From Zopfochytrium polystomum (Eukaryota > Chytridiomycota > Chytridiomycetes > Chytridiales > Chytridiaceae): a stretch of DNA of 64,000 nucleotides. The stretch is from assembly GCA_025765615.1 (NCBI GenBank), contig JAIVFJ010000020.1, forward strand, positions 372,001 through 436,000, in the 5' to 3' direction. The notes under the pieces were generated by a model. The model was not told where the DNA came from. It did not search any database and saw only the letters and a program-made list of their open reading frames with translations. This document shows, piece after piece, positions 31,894 to 44,193 of the stretch; the first letter of the stretch is position 1, and the number at the start of each line of letters is the position of its first letter. The position numbers and the translations under genes are program-made.

Positions 31894-33588
31894 GTGAGTG
31901 AGTGAGTGAGTGAGAGTGAGAGAGATAGAGAGAAAGCAGGAGTTAGAGAGTTGAAGGACGTCAAGAAAAGGAAACGAGTAAGCATCTCAGCCCTCTATCT
32001 TCTCCACAGCCTCGCGTCCCACCTTGGCCACAAACTTGAAGCCGATCCTTTCAACCGCCTTGATGAACCGATCCAAATCCGAGAACCGGCTAACCACCTC
32101 TGCGATCTTGAGTTGTCCCCTGCAAACGCACGACGCGGAGGGCGACACAATGAATACCGAGAGCAGCCGGGCACGCCGGGGGGTAATGGGAAAAGCCGCG
32201 AACGAACGCCATAGAGAAGGAAAAGAATCGGGTTAGAGAGAAAAAAAATTCAAAAAAAAAAAAAACACGGATCAAGGCTCCGCAGTAAACCCGCAACGCG
32301 CCGCTCACCCCATCTTCAAAATCCTCCACGCCTCGACCAAAAACTCCAAAAAGTTTGTCCCCATCAGCGACAGGCAAAACACGGCCACGTCGACCTTCGC
32401 GTCCCCGAGCGGCACCCGCCGAATGTCGCACGCCACCACCCGCTCGTTTGGGCTCGCAAGGTCGAACGAGTGCACCCGGAATCGCTCGCGCTCCGGCGTG
32501 TTGCAAGCGTGCAGCGCCGCCGCGAGCGCCGCCTCCCCGCACCCGAGGTCCGCGATCGTCAGCGGACCAGTGGACGTTGTCGGTGGCGTGTTGCCGAGCG
32601 TCTGGATGTAGTGGTCGACGGGGTTCGACGGCCAGGATTCGACTTGCGCGCGGAAGCCTTGGTGGTACTTTTGGGAGGGAGAATCAAAGACGTGAGCACA
32701 GAGCGGGTTCATGCCTTACGAAACTACTAAAAGATCCAATCAAATTACAATCTCAAACGTCTCCGGCTCCTCCGCAAACATCTTGACCGCCTCCTTGCTC
32801 GGCCGCGTGTAAAGCGCCTCGTTGATCATGCGGAACCGCCCGCCCGCGAGCGCCTTCCGCATCTTCTCCTGGAGCGGCGTCAGTTGCGCCATGCCCGCCG
32901 CCGCCGATGTTGCGGCCGTCGTCGTCGGAACTTCTCCCTGTGGTTGCTGTGCGTCTGTCCGTTTCAGGCGGGAAGCAGGTTGCTGCTGCTGCCTGTGCGC
33001 GGGGGATGCCGTCGTCTTCGTCGTCGTCGTCTTTGGAAGGTTCGCGCGTGTCGGCGCCGTTGTTGCACTCGATGCAGTCGACGCAGGCGACGGCCGTGGC
33101 AGCTTTGGCGCCTGGTCCCGGGATTTGGTCTTTAACAGGGCCTGCTCGTGGAAAAGGTGTTAGTTGTTGAGAAGTGGTGGTGGTGATAGTGGGAGGGGTA
33201 ATGCGCAGGCACTCTGAAGCAAGCATGCAAGCAAGCAAGCAGCCGCGGCCCGGTGGGTAGTGGGAGTGAGGGCGACGCCTTTGGCACCAACCTTTTTGAG
33301 CAGATCGAGCTTTTTGCTGCTGCCGCCGCGGCTGCTGGTGGTGGTGGTAGTGGTGGTGGTGGTGATGCTGGTAGTGGTGGAGGCGGTGGTGGTATCGAGC
33401 TTCGACTTCTTGGCCGCCGTCGCCGCCGCCGCCGCCGTCCTTGTCGTTGTCGTTGTCGAGCCCGCGGCGGCTTCTTCCACCGCGGATGCACCTCGCGCCG
33501 TCGCCGCCGTTGCCGTCGAGGCCTTTGCCGAGAAGTTGCTGCTGCTGCTGCTGCTGCTGTTGCTGCCTGATGCCGCCTTGCGCTTCAT
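31716..33588 (-). CDS. RRP8: Rrp8-like rRNA adenine-N1 methyltransferase
   Basis: Five exons (33588-33292, 33141-32749, 32667-32309, 32119-32023, 31853-31716) close in phase to 427 aa. Exon 1 and half of exon 2 are a low-complexity Ser/Thr/Ala-rich N-terminus with a Lys patch. The Rrp8 domain starts at MAQLTPLQEKMRKALAGGRF and continues YHQGFRAQVESWPSNPVD, IADLGCGEAALA (SAM-binding motif I), VHSFDLASPNERVVACD, and VAVFCLSLMGTNFLEFLVEA. The end is NKMFVLFEFTK...LLKPCIYKRR, the family C-terminus. In yeast Rrp8 makes m1A in 25S rRNA in the nucleolus; the same function is expected. It diverges from the Dma1-like gene, 678 bp away. Confidence 0.93.
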
Positions 33589-34266
33589 GTCTGAAGGTAG
33601 AGGACTGAGTGCCAATCTGCCTGCTTGCGATGGACGGGGACGATGCAAAGGTCTTAAGCTCTGGTTTGACTTGCGGTGGCCAGAGAGGGGAAGAGGGAAA
33701 AGAGAGAAAAGAAGAAAAAAGGAAAGGTGAAGTGAGAAACGGAAAAAGAAAGAAACAAAGAAAGAAAGAAAGAAAGAAAGAAAGCAGCACAAACTCACAA
33801 TAATAAATACCAAAATTGTCCAAGATTTGGAACTGGCGGGGTTTGTCGAAAACGCTCTAGAACCAACCAACCAACCAACCCAACCAACCAACCCATCCAT
33901 CCATCCATCCACCCTCCACATACAGTAACAGAGAACACACACTGCAACACATACGAGAGTAGCACACAATCAACAAAATCAATCATCATCGTCATCATTT
34001 CATTCATTATCCCGAGACGTTTGCAAGAGCTCGCCTGCTAAAAATAACACCACCACACTCGCGAGCAGCCTGCACCAGCCAGCCAGCAGCAGCCAGCAGC
34101 AAGCAGCACCTCCTCGCCTCGCTGCACTGCCGCCGCAACTGACCTTACCTAAACACACAGAGAACCCCTTCTCGCTGTTTCGAACTCCCATTGCCCAGCC
34201 CCCCAACTCCATCACCCACCGCCAAACAAACAAACAAGCAAACTATATCCCAACAGCTACCAACTG
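33589..34266. promoter_or_regulatory. Divergent promoter region, RRP8 / Dma1-like
   Basis: The interval between two oppositely oriented start codons. It contains a GAAA-type run near 33,745-33,785 and AACC/CATC repeats near 33,860-33,910. No TATA box or specific operator was identified. Confidence 0.5.
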
Positions 34267-35178
34267 ATGGCCGACGTAGCCCTGCGCCCTGGGGCCGCCG
34301 CCGCCTCCGCTAACGCCGCTCGCCCCTCCTCCTCCTCCTCCTCTTCCTCCTCCTCCGCCGTCGCCCTCGGCGCAGCCTCCTCCCCGCTCGCGCTCAAGGT
34401 CCTCTTCGAGTCGTACCACGACCCGGCGAGACCCACGCCGCCCGCCGCCTTCGACCCGACCGACCGCGAGCTCTTTGAAGGCACCGTCCTCAAAATCGGC
34501 CGCAAGGTCCGCGTCGGCGACGCCGCTGACCCACCGCCTGCGCCCGCCTCCGTAACGTCCCCCGTCACAGTCGTCACCGACGCGCCGCCGCTGTCGTCGC
34601 CAACGGCCGCTGACTACCCGCCGCCAACATCGTCAGTCGCAGATACCAGCAGCAGCCCCACCGGCCTCCGCGTCCTCGGCGGCGGCGGCGGCGGCCACGC
34701 TTCAGCATCAGCTGCTTCAGCTGCTGCTACAGTAGCCCCGGCCCCCATGGTCGCCGCAAACTCGGCCCTGACCCCCATCGCGTCGCCGAGCCCCATCCGC
34801 GCGAGCGCCGCCACCGACGGCGGCGCCGTCGCCGCCGACGACGACCTCCTCCTGCGCGCCGCGACGCCGACCCCGGGCTCCGTGTCGTCGGCGGGTTCGA
34901 GTGCGGCGGGTACGGCGGCGGCAAAGGACCTGCTGCAGCTGCCGCCGCTGCCGGGCGGCGGCAGCAAGGTTGTCGAGTCGCTGTGGTTCAAGAGCAAGGT
35001 TGTCAGCCGCGCGCACGCGGAGATCTGGCTCAAGGACGGGCAGGTAAATAAGAGCAGAAACAGAAACAGAGAGAGAGAGAGGGGGGGAGAGGGAGAGAGT
35101 GAGTGAGTGAGTGAGTGAGTGAGTGAGTGAGTGAGTGAGTGAGTGAGAGGGAGAGAGTGAGGGAGAGAGTGAGAGAGC

Positions 35179-35215
<37 letters not shown>

Positions 35216-36648
35216 AGATATTATTCCTATTCGACGGCTCGCTCGTCCTATTTGGTTTAACCGCTCAACTCATTCCTCTTCGAAAAAAAAAACCCCCGAA
35301 AACAACTTAGTTATACCTGAAGGACGCCGGCAGCTCGTCGGGCACGTTCCTGAACAACATGCGGCTGAGCCCGTCCGGCAAAATGAGCCGACCGTACCCG
35401 CTTCGCGACGGCGACGTCATCCAGCTGGGCATGGACTACCAGGGACGGCCCGAGGGTGAGTGCGAGAGTGTGGAGAATTTTATGATTTTTTTCCCCTTCC
35501 CTTTACTCTGTTTCTGACCGCGAACAAACTACACACACGCACGCACGCAATATAGACATTTTCAAGTGCATCGTGTTCAAAGTGACGCTGATTTCGGGCA
35601 ACGCGATCATGCAGCGGAAAAAGGAGAACCCGGCACGGTAAGAAGAATAAGAAACAAAAAAAAAAAAGAAAAAAAAGAAAACACTTGCTCGCGCCTACTT
35701 AACACTCTCTTGTTTCCCCTCTCCCCGAACTATTTACAAAACTCACTCAACACACACAACACCAATCCAACTCCCACAAACCTTAAAAAAAAAAAAAAAA
35801 AAAGCTTCCGCCAAGCTCTCCGCATGCTCCTCAACGCCACAAACCCCTTCTCCACCGCCGCCCCCTCCGCCGCCCCGGCGCTACACGTCCACCTCCACAA
35901 CCCAAACCCCTTCCCCACCACCACCACCGCACCTCCCGCCCTCCAAACCCCCACCACTTCCACCATCACCCCAACCACCACCACAACCGCATCCGCATCC
36001 GCAGCCGCAGCCGCCGCCCAAGCCCAAGCCCAATCCGTCGACTGCTGCATCTGCCTCTGCACCATCGGCCCCTACCAAGCCCTCTTCCTCTCCCCTTGCT
36101 CCCACTGCTACCACTACAAATGCATCAGAAACCTCCTCGAGTCCACACACATGTTCCAGTGCCCCATGTGCAGGCAGGTCGCGAACCTCGACGCGTCCGT
36201 GTCGATGGAGAGCTTGTTTGATGCTGCGGCGGCCGCGGCGGCGGCCGGCGGCGGCGGGGCGGGAGAGGGGGGGAGGAGGGGGTCGGCGGCGGCGGGGGAG
36301 GACGAGGACGAGGAGGACGAGGACGACGAGGTGGTGCTGGCGATGGCGGCGGTGGATGCGGCGACGGGGTGGGGGGCTGGCGGCGGGCCCGCTGGGGCGG
36401 GGACGGGGGGCACGGGGGCGAATGGCGAGGAGGAGGAAGGCGCGGAGGAGGAGGGGGACGAGGAGGACAAGGAGCCGCCCGTCATGAACGAGGAGGAGCG
36501 CGCGGACGTGTCGCTCGGGAACTTGGCGCGGCGCGGGCGTGGCGCGGCGGCGGCTGGGGGTGGGGCGGCCGGGACGGCCGGAGCGGCGGGTGACGCCGAG
36601 GGACCGGCTGTGCAAGGGGCGGGGGCGCGGACGACGCGCGGGCGGTGA
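34267..36648 (+). CDS. Dma1-like FHA-RING E3 ubiquitin ligase
   Basis: Four exons (34267-35043, 35311-35455, 35556-35637, 35805-36648) close in phase to 615 aa. A long Ala/Ser-rich N-terminus precedes a forkhead-associated domain: LKIGRKVRV, FKSKVVSRAHAEIWLKDGQ, then LKDAGSSSGTFLNN and RDGDVIQLGMDYQG. A RING-HC finger follows after a His/Thr-rich linker (CCICLCTIGPYQ, CSHCYHYKC, CPMCRQ). The C-terminus is acidic and Gly-rich. FHA plus RING is the Dma1/Dma2/Chfr arrangement; those ligases bind phosphothreonine targets and restrain mitotic exit and septation, which is inferred here. The third intron ends in a run of about 18 A's directly before the AG. Confidence 0.9.
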
Positions 36649-37097
36649 GGAGTTTTTGGATGATGCCCCCCCCCGGCCGGTCTTCGTGATGGTTGCTTGA
36701 TGAAAGTTTTGTTCTTCGCGTTTTGCTTTTTTTCTCTGTCTCTCGCTTTCTTCTCACTCGCTCCCTTTTTTCACCCCCGAGCTTCCCTGCAGTCTTTTCG
36801 ATTCTTCCTCCTGTTCTCTCGAAGTCGTCTTTCTTCCCCCCTCTCCTTTTTCTCGGCTCCTCTCCTCTATCGTTTTTCCTTCAATCCAGCAAGTGCTTTT
36901 TTCCTTTTGCCCCTCGGCTCGCAGTGAGAAACAGCATTCCCCGCCTCCCGCCTATCCCGTTCAATTTTTCGTACCAACAAAGAACGGTTTTCTTTTTTTT
37001 TTTTTTTTTTTTTTTTTTTTGTATTGCCCACTTCCCCCTCACCTCCTAATCTCTTTTTCAGTCCCAGGCCGCGATGGGCCTCCACCAATACTCTCTG
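36649..37097. other. Convergent 3' spacer
   Basis: Pyrimidine-rich sequence with a T run at about 36,991-37,020, between the Dma1-like stop codon and the stop codon of the ferredoxin fusion. It probably holds both 3' UTRs. Confidence 0.6.
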
Positions 37098-39438
37098 TCA
37101 GTTGCTTTTTCCCGGCAGAGTCAGAACCATCCCCTCCATGGTCGAAGCGTCGGCGATCAGCTGGCACGATAGACGCGAACTGGGGGAGGAAGGAGGAAGG
37201 AGGAAGGAGAGGGAGCAAGGCCGACAGTAGATATGACCGTCAGATAATCTTCGGTGGCAAGAGATAAACCTCCCTCCCCCCGCAAAAAAAAGTGCAGCTA
37301 CCACTCACAGGTCTTGTCTCCCGACTGCGTACTCCAGCATATCCTCCTCCGCGTCCGACGCGGGCTTCAGGCGGTCAAAGTGCTCCTTGTCGACTGCGCG
37401 GCGCGCCAAAAAAGAACAACGCGGTCGCAGCAACGTAGTCGTGTGGGAACCGGACAAAAGAAAAGAGAGCCAGATCGAGGCAAGGGGTCAGCGGGGAAGA
37501 ATGCAGAAATAGATTGCGAGAGGCGAAAAGAGCAAAGGAGGGTGCAAACGTAGTTGTTGCCTTCACTCCCACAATTCTTACCAATCACATGGCACGTGGC
37601 GCACTCGAGGTGCCCGTCGCACACCCCTTCGATCGTCGGGAGCTCGTGCTTCTTTGCAAACTCCATCAACTTGACGCCCTCCGGCACTCTGTACTCCTTC
37701 TTGGTCCCGTCCGGCAGCACAAACGCGATCCCAACCGTCGCTGCACCACCGTCGTCGCCGTCGCCGCCGCCGCTCCCCTCCCGCACCGCAGCCGCCGTCG
37801 ATGCCGATGCCGATGCCGCGCCCCGGCGCTCGCCACCAAGCAACGACGCCGTCACGTCGCTCTTGCTGCTTCCTCCGTCGCGGTACGGCCCGACGCCGCC
37901 GACGCCGTCCGCCCCGGGCGCCGGGTTGTCAAACAGCTCAGCCTCGACCTCGCCGACCCGCCGCCCGTCGTCCAGCACCATCGCGACCGTCACAAACTGC
38001 GGCAGCTGCCGCGCGGCCGCCGCGCGCGTCTGCGCCGCCGCCGTCAGCGTGTGCCGCCCGCGCCACCGCGGCCAGTGCACCCGCGGCGACGTGGTCGACC
38101 CGCCCCCGGCGGCGACGGCGGCGTCCAGCAGCGCGGGGACGTCGGCGGCGCGGAGGTTGCCGTACCAGTCGCCCGAGGGGTAGATGCTGTGTGTAGTAGT
38201 TTTTGTTTTTCGAATTTGGTTTTTTGGAAAAGGAGGAGTAGAAAGTGAAGCGAGTGGGCGGGTGCTGTCATGATCGAATAATGTAACAAGGGATTGCGTG
38301 CTTATTACATTGCGTTGGCGGCGAATGCGTGGCCGCCGACGTGGGTGGACTTGTGAACCTTGACCGAGGCGGCGAGTCCGCGCTTCTCGATTTCATCGAC
38401 AAAGGCTTTGTACACGGTCGTGCCGTGCTCTCCACAACGACAGTCGACCGCCTTTGTGGGAAGGTAAATGACCAAGGGCCAATGCGTGAAGCAGCAATTC
38501 AGAAAAAAGGGACGTTCTCGGGCAGCGAAATGCGGACAACGACGGGCCCGGCGCCAACAAACTCACATTGTGCGTGCAGACCACCACGTGGGTTTCTCCC
38601 TGCAAATAGTCCACGGGCAGCGGCTGCACCGTCGCGGGCGCCAACCCGCCCTTGACTTTCCCCCTCGCAACTATTATTGCGAGCTTCTCCGCGTCCTCTG
38701 GCGCGACCTGGCGGATCCGAACCATGTTTGGAAAGAGCAGCACGTCGCGTCGAGCGCTGTCGGACGCCGTTGGCGCCGGCGAAGAGGAGGAGGAGGAGGA
38801 GGAGGACGAAGTGGAGGAGGAGGAGGAGGAGGAGCCCGCGGACTCGGCCGAGTCGGCCGAGGCGCCGATGGTGACCTTGACTTTGCTCACGAGAGAGGCG
38901 GTCTTGGAAAAGGCGGCGGCAAAGGGGCTGTCCTCGACGTGCGTCTTGGTCCACTTTGCATCGGCGTCTAGTTTATTTTATTTTTTTTTTTTTGTGGGAG
39001 TGTGAGTGTACTTGTGTGAGTGTGTGTGTGTGTTTGTCAGGTGCCCGATTTCCTCCTTCCGCAGCACGATCGCCCGCCTGCGTCGCGTACCGTCCGCCCG
39101 CGCGTCGCGTTTGGCTAGCAGCCCCGCCGCTCACACATACCTCCATTGTCCTCGACGATCAGCAGGTGCTGATCGTACGGCTTGACGCTTCCGACAAAGC
39201 CGTCGGGCAGACCGCCGGGTGTGGAAGTGGTGGTGGTGGTGGTTGGGACTGGGATTGCGGCAGCGGGAGGGGGAGGGCTGCGCATGGCTGGCGCAGCGTG
39301 CAGCTGGCGGCGGGGGTGGTGGTGGTGGTAGTGGTGGTTGTGGTGGGCGATGGCGAGTGTTGGAGCGAGGCTGCGGTTATGCCCAAGAAATGCGGTGGCG
39401 ACGGCGGCGGCGGCGGAGGGGAGGCGCCGGGGAATCAT
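37098..39438 (-). CDS. Aim32/Apd1-like ferredoxin fused to adrenodoxin-type ferredoxin
   Basis: Six exons (39438-39141, 38967-38567, 38451-38309, 38186-37582, 37393-37309, 37179-37098) close exactly to 537 aa. The N-terminus MIPRRLPSAAAAVATAFLG is Arg/Ala/Ser-rich and acid-free, like a mitochondrial presequence. A thioredoxin-fold sucrase/ferredoxin-like domain follows (HLLIVEDNGDADAKW, HVVVCTHNAVDCRCGEHG, THVGGHAFAANAIIYPSGDW), with the Cys and H-x3-H ligands of Aim32/Apd1 [2Fe-2S] proteins. After an Ala/Ser linker comes a plant-type ferredoxin domain (IAFVLPDGTKKEYRVPEG, CDGHLECATCHVI, EDMLEYA, SRLSCQL), with four cluster cysteines as in Yah1/adrenodoxin. Adrenodoxins serve Fe-S cluster assembly; Aim32 acts in mitochondrial thiol quality control. 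Having both in one chain is unusual. All introns have standard GT-AG borders. Confidence 0.88.
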
Positions 39439-40169
39439 CGTTTGGGTTGTGTGGGGTGCGCCGTGTGTTGTTTTCTTCACAACACGGGCGAAACGAACCC
39501 TTGAACCACAAATGCTGCGCTGCTCACATTTGTCACGTACATACATACAACACGTATATGCTCTCTCGGCCGGTGTGTACGCGCTAATAGCACGCTTATA
39601 GAGAAGAAGTATTTTCAATTAGTCAGTCTTCTGTCGAGCGAGCGAGTACTTGTTGTTACTTGTTGCGACCGGTTGATAAAGGAAGGCTCCTTCTTCTACC
39701 TCGAGCATCACCACCCTCTTTCTGCAAACGCCTTGTTGTTTGTGTGTTCAAAAAACAACCACGCCGATGTTCTGCGTCGAGCGCGGTCCCAGCAGCACCC
39801 AGCACGCGGCTGGCTTCACGCGGTGCAACTCTCGGGATCCTCTCTCTACTGCTCTCCCGCCCTCCCGCTCTCGCCACCCAGAAACTGAGTCACGTGTGTT
39901 TCGGGTCAGCGTCCAACTGCATGGCGGCCTCAAGCAGCGCCGGCTGCGTCGACGTGTGAACTTGGGTGAGAGAGAGAGAGAGACAGACAGAGCAGAGAGA
40001 GAGAGTGTGTGTGTGTGTGCGAGTGTGCGTGAGAGAGAGATCTAGAGACAGAGACAGAGAGAGCGAGAGACAGAGAGAGAGAGAGAGAATGAGTGAGGAG
40101 AAGGAAAAAAAAAAGAAAAAGGGGGAAGGGAAAAGGAAATCTTTCTGGAGGTGAGGGCGAGGGAGGGAG

Positions 40170-40222
<53 letters not shown>

Positions 40223-40776
40223 ACAGAGAGGGCTGACACGGCCACACCACACGCACGCCGCCTGACTGCCGCTTGAGTGGCTGGTTGGAGGGGCATCCTC
40301 AAACGCGCGACGGACGGATCTGCCACCACGGACGGCCTGCTTCCATTCCTCCATCACATATACCTCCCCCCACCCGCATCCTCATTCCCATCATCCCCTG
40401 CCCCTTGACCCGTATCCGCAAAGCACATTGAGATTCGGTGGAATAGTGGCAGTAATGTTTCTCAGGTCGCAAAGCCGATGGCGAAGCCCAGATGATCCCA
40501 CCCTCCTCCAGACCTGCACTGCTTTATCGCGCGCGCTGGACCTCGAGTCAGTAACAGGCTTATGGAGAGCGCGAAATGGCTGATGGAGCACAAACAGCAT
40601 CCTTCCTCTGCTGAGCATCACCTGACTCACTGCTGATCTATGACCAACATTAAATGAACCTTGGCGTTTTGGCCACACAGAATTCTGTCCGCTTCGTAAT
40701 CTTGTTCGCAGCGAGAGAGCACACCGACAAAGGAAAAAAAAAAAAAAAAACACGCACAAAACCCCCAGCAAGCAAA
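39439..40776. repeat. Divergent intergenic region with GA microsatellites
   Basis: Lies between the start codons of the ferredoxin fusion (minus) and the Def1-like gene (plus). (GA)n tracts run at 39,966-40,095 and 40,168-40,222, with a GT run at 40,006-40,018. No gene is supported; the long antisense Ser/Leu frames are repeat artefacts. An A run lies shortly before the Def1-like ATG. Confidence 0.65.
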
Positions 40777-43546
40777 ATGGCGACCAAGTCGGCTCACCGT
40801 AAAGGGGGGCTCGAGGATGCGAATGGCGACGGCTTCGATCAAAGCACCGAATACCCCACTCAGCTCGCCAGACTGATGGAACTATTTAGTCCGGAATGGT
40901 CAGAAATGGATCTCATTGCTGCACTCGAGGAAGTGCGGGGCGATCTCGAGGATGCGATTAATCGAATCTCGGAAGGTTAGAGTGTGGTCGCTTTACTTTG
41001 AAAATTGAAGGCTGCTTGGTGCAGGGACTGCGGCGAGATGGAACACCAGCGGGGGGAAGAAGGGGAAGAAGAAGGACGCGGTGAAGCCTTCGACGAGTTC
41101 ATACGACGCATCCCCGGCTCCACGAGAGCCGCGCGGCCAGCGCCCACACACCGAAACGTACGAGCGACCTGCCCGTGGAAGTATGTAGTACAGCCTTCTT
41201 GTTTTTCCTCCTTACTCCCCACTAATTGGTCCCCCTCTGCTGTATTGCAGCTGGAAGAGGAGGTCGAGGTGGCGGTCGTGGCGGTCGAGGCGGTCGGACG
41301 GGTGGAGGCTCAAACGTGTACCCTCGCCCTCCCCGCCCACAGAACGGTTTTGAAACCGCCGAAGCCAGGGCAGCGGCAGCTGCGTCGGGAAACGGAGCCA
41401 CCGATGCCTCCGTTGACTGGAGCACAACCGCTGCTAACGGCGAGTGGGGCAGTGCTCCCGCCGCGACGCCAGCACCCGAACCAGCCCCTAAATCGGAGGC
41501 AAACGTGCCATCTGTGGCGAAGTCTCCAGAGCCATCCCCTCCTCGACCTAATTCTCGGCAAGGAGCGGCAAACAAGGCCCCTACGAACTTTAGCGCGAAA
41601 GCGAAGGCAGCAGCACCTGTCACTGCGAGTGTCCCCTCCACCCCAGCAAGCAAACCAGCCACGTCGTGGGCTCAGCTGTTCAAAAACGTGAGTAGTCTGC
41701 TTCCAGAGAATTATCGTTTACTCAAAGCACCCTTGAAACCGTTACCCGAAAGGCCGGATCCTCCCAAGCCCACTGTCCCACCACCTAAAATCGAAGAACC
41801 CACTCAAACTATCCCGACTCCGAAAGAACCCGCTCCGGCACCAACCCCGACCCCAGCTCCTACCCCTGCTCCCGTCCCTGTTCCCAGGCAAAAGTCACCG
41901 TCAAGGTCGCCCAGTCCGGCCAAAAAGCCTCTTGAATCTCCGAAAATCGCACCCCAAGCTCCCGCACCTGCTTCACCGGCAGCAGCCCCAGCTCCTCCCG
42001 TCGCAGCTTCACCTTCACCAAAAGCGAAGCCCATACCCTCTCCGATACCAACACCGAAACCCGCCGAACCGGCTGTTAAAGAGACTGTGGTTGAGCCACG
42101 TTCTCCGATTGCACCTCCCGCAACGGCCGAAACCGCTCCGAAACCCTCGTTTGCCCCTGGTTCTGCACCGCCTGGCCTTCAACAGCAGAAACCGAGACCT
42201 CCAGCTGTTCGCAAGCTAAATCAGGATGCACCAGTGATAATGCCGAATTCGATGACCCCAATTCAATCCACACTTCGATTTGGCCAGTTTGGAGCTCAGC
42301 CTGTTGAGGCTGAAGAAAAAGAAGTCGCTCCTCCATCTGTAACCGCTGCCGCCCCGGCTCCCCCTCCCGCCGTCCCTGCACCCCAGCCAAACACTCCACA
42401 GGCAGCCAGCCCGGCAGCGCCAAGCCCCGCTCAGCAGCCTGTCCAGAGCCAGAGGTATTCAACCACTTAACACCAATTTAAGTATCTACTGAGACTGACT
42501 GATGATGCGAATCAACTAGACCCGTTCAGCCGCCGGCTCAGCCGCAGCAGCACACGCAGCTTCCACCGTCAGGCCCCACCAGCCTAAGCACCTCGTCGGC
42601 GAATCCACACGCTGCTCCCGGCCTTCAGCAGGTCAACCAGCGTATTCCTACAGCGATTCCACAAGCCCCTGTTATTCAAGTGAGTTGTATCAACTTTTAG
42701 GCTGTCGCAAGTTGAGAACCCTAAAACTGGTTGGGTCAGCCACCTCAAATGATGGGACACCTTGGTCTTCCTTCTGAATACGGCAGCTTTTACGGCGGAG
42801 ACCCACAGCAAGCGCAAGTTCGAGGGATGGGCTATTTCGGTGGCGACCCTTCTCAATTCGGTCAGTCTCAGGCAGGTCTCGTTCCAAAATACGGCGTAGA
42901 CTACGGAATCAACGCGATTCAGTCGCAACCGCATCAGACAAATCAACCCCAGGCCGCTCAACAGAGCCAACCCGCCCAACAGGGTGGAACCCAGACTCCT
43001 CCACAGCAAGCGATTGGCGTTCAACAGAGCCAACAACAGGCTGTTCCTGTACCAGCCCAGCAGCAAGGATACGCCGTTCCGTACGGTTTCTACCACCCAT
43101 ACTACTACCAAAACGTTGGGTACTCCTCCCCTGGCTACGGTCAACCTTTTGTTGGAAAGTCGCTCTACCCCGCATACGCTTCTGCCGGCTCCGCCGGTCA
43201 ACAGGGTCAGCAGGGTCAGCAGCAACTCCAACCAAACCTTGGTGTCGGTCTTGGCTCTGCTGCGACTGGCGTAGGGAACAGCGCCGTTGGCGGAGCCTCC
43301 GGCATCGGCGCAGGAGTCCCTAAAGGCAGTGCCGGTCTGGGATCTTCTGGGGTTGTTGGAAGTCACCAAGGGTACGCGTACGGTGGCCAGCCGCAGCTAT
43401 ACCAGCAAAGCATGTCTTACGATGATCTTGGTAGTGGCCTTGCTGCAATGGGAATCGGTTCGGGCGGTGGGGGAGTGATGGACTACGGCTCTGGGAACAA
43501 GACTGGCGGGTTAACCGCCGGTGGCCCTGGTTCCTTTGGCCTCCAG

Positions 43547-43584
<38 letters not shown>

Positions 43585-44193
43585 GCAGCAGCAGCAAAGC
43601 CAGGGCCAAGGCGCAGGCAATCAGCAACAAGGCCAATCGCAGAGCCAGGGCTTTTCCTCTTTTGGCCTCGCACAGGGTCCTCAGGTTGGTGGACATCATG
43701 GAGGCCCCGGATTGCCCAAAGGCAACCCGAGCGTCCAGGTGTGCGGAGCGTTCGATTTTTCACAATTAGTTTTCTGGTTTTTTTTTTTTGTTTTGTTGAA
43801 GTTCTCTCCCGTTTTCCCTCTCAGAACGGTCGTGGCCCTCGCGGGTACGAATCCCACAGCAAGTACCAGGGAGGTGGCGGCGGCGGCGGTCCCGCTGGCA
43901 TACAGCAAAGCCAAGGTCAAGGACAGTCGCTCGGTGTGATGCAGTCACAAGCTGGCGCCGCGGCCGGCGGCAACGGCCTGCAAGGAGCAGCTGGGGGCGT
44001 TGGAGGCGTTGTCGGTGGTGGTGTCGCGAGCAACAATCCGGGCCTGAGCTCGTCCTACTATAACCAGCATCACATTCAAGGTATGCACCCTCAGTACCAG
44101 GGCTACCCCTACCAGATGAACCAAGGGTACCAGAACCCGAACATGGGTTACGGACGGCAGCAGGGCCAGTACTGGACCGGCGGACAGTCTTGA
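40777..44193 (+). CDS. Def1-like CUE-domain, Gln-rich protein
   Basis: Six exons (40777-40975, 41025-41180, 41251-42454, 42520-42679, 42740-43738, 43825-44193) close in phase to 1028 aa. Residues ~26-67 are a CUE-type helical domain (YPTQLARLMELFSPEWSEMD, then LIAALEEVRGDLEDAINRI). A Lys-rich patch (SGGKKGKKKD), an RGG segment ([19 protein letters not shown]) and a long Pro/Ala-rich region follow. The C-terminal half is Gln/Gly/Tyr-rich with VPYGFYHPYYYQN, YSSPGYGQPF and a poly-Gln run of about 17. CUE plus a long Gln-rich tail is the Def1 layout; yeast Def1 promotes ubiquitination of stalled RNA polymerase II and is processed by removal of the tail. The RGG box is also reminiscent of UBAP2/Lingerer RNA-binding proteins. 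Orthology is likely, not certain. Confidence 0.8.

Noticed and set aside
33160..33969. Extended N-terminus for RRP8 upstream of 33,588
   Set aside because: The upstream frame contains T-rich hydrophobic junk typical of untranslated sequence, while the ATG at 33,588 opens a Lys-rich nucleolar-type N-terminus.
36218..36593. Arg/Gly-rich plus-strand frames at the end of the Dma1-like gene
   Set aside because: They are frame-shifted shadows of the GC-rich last exon.
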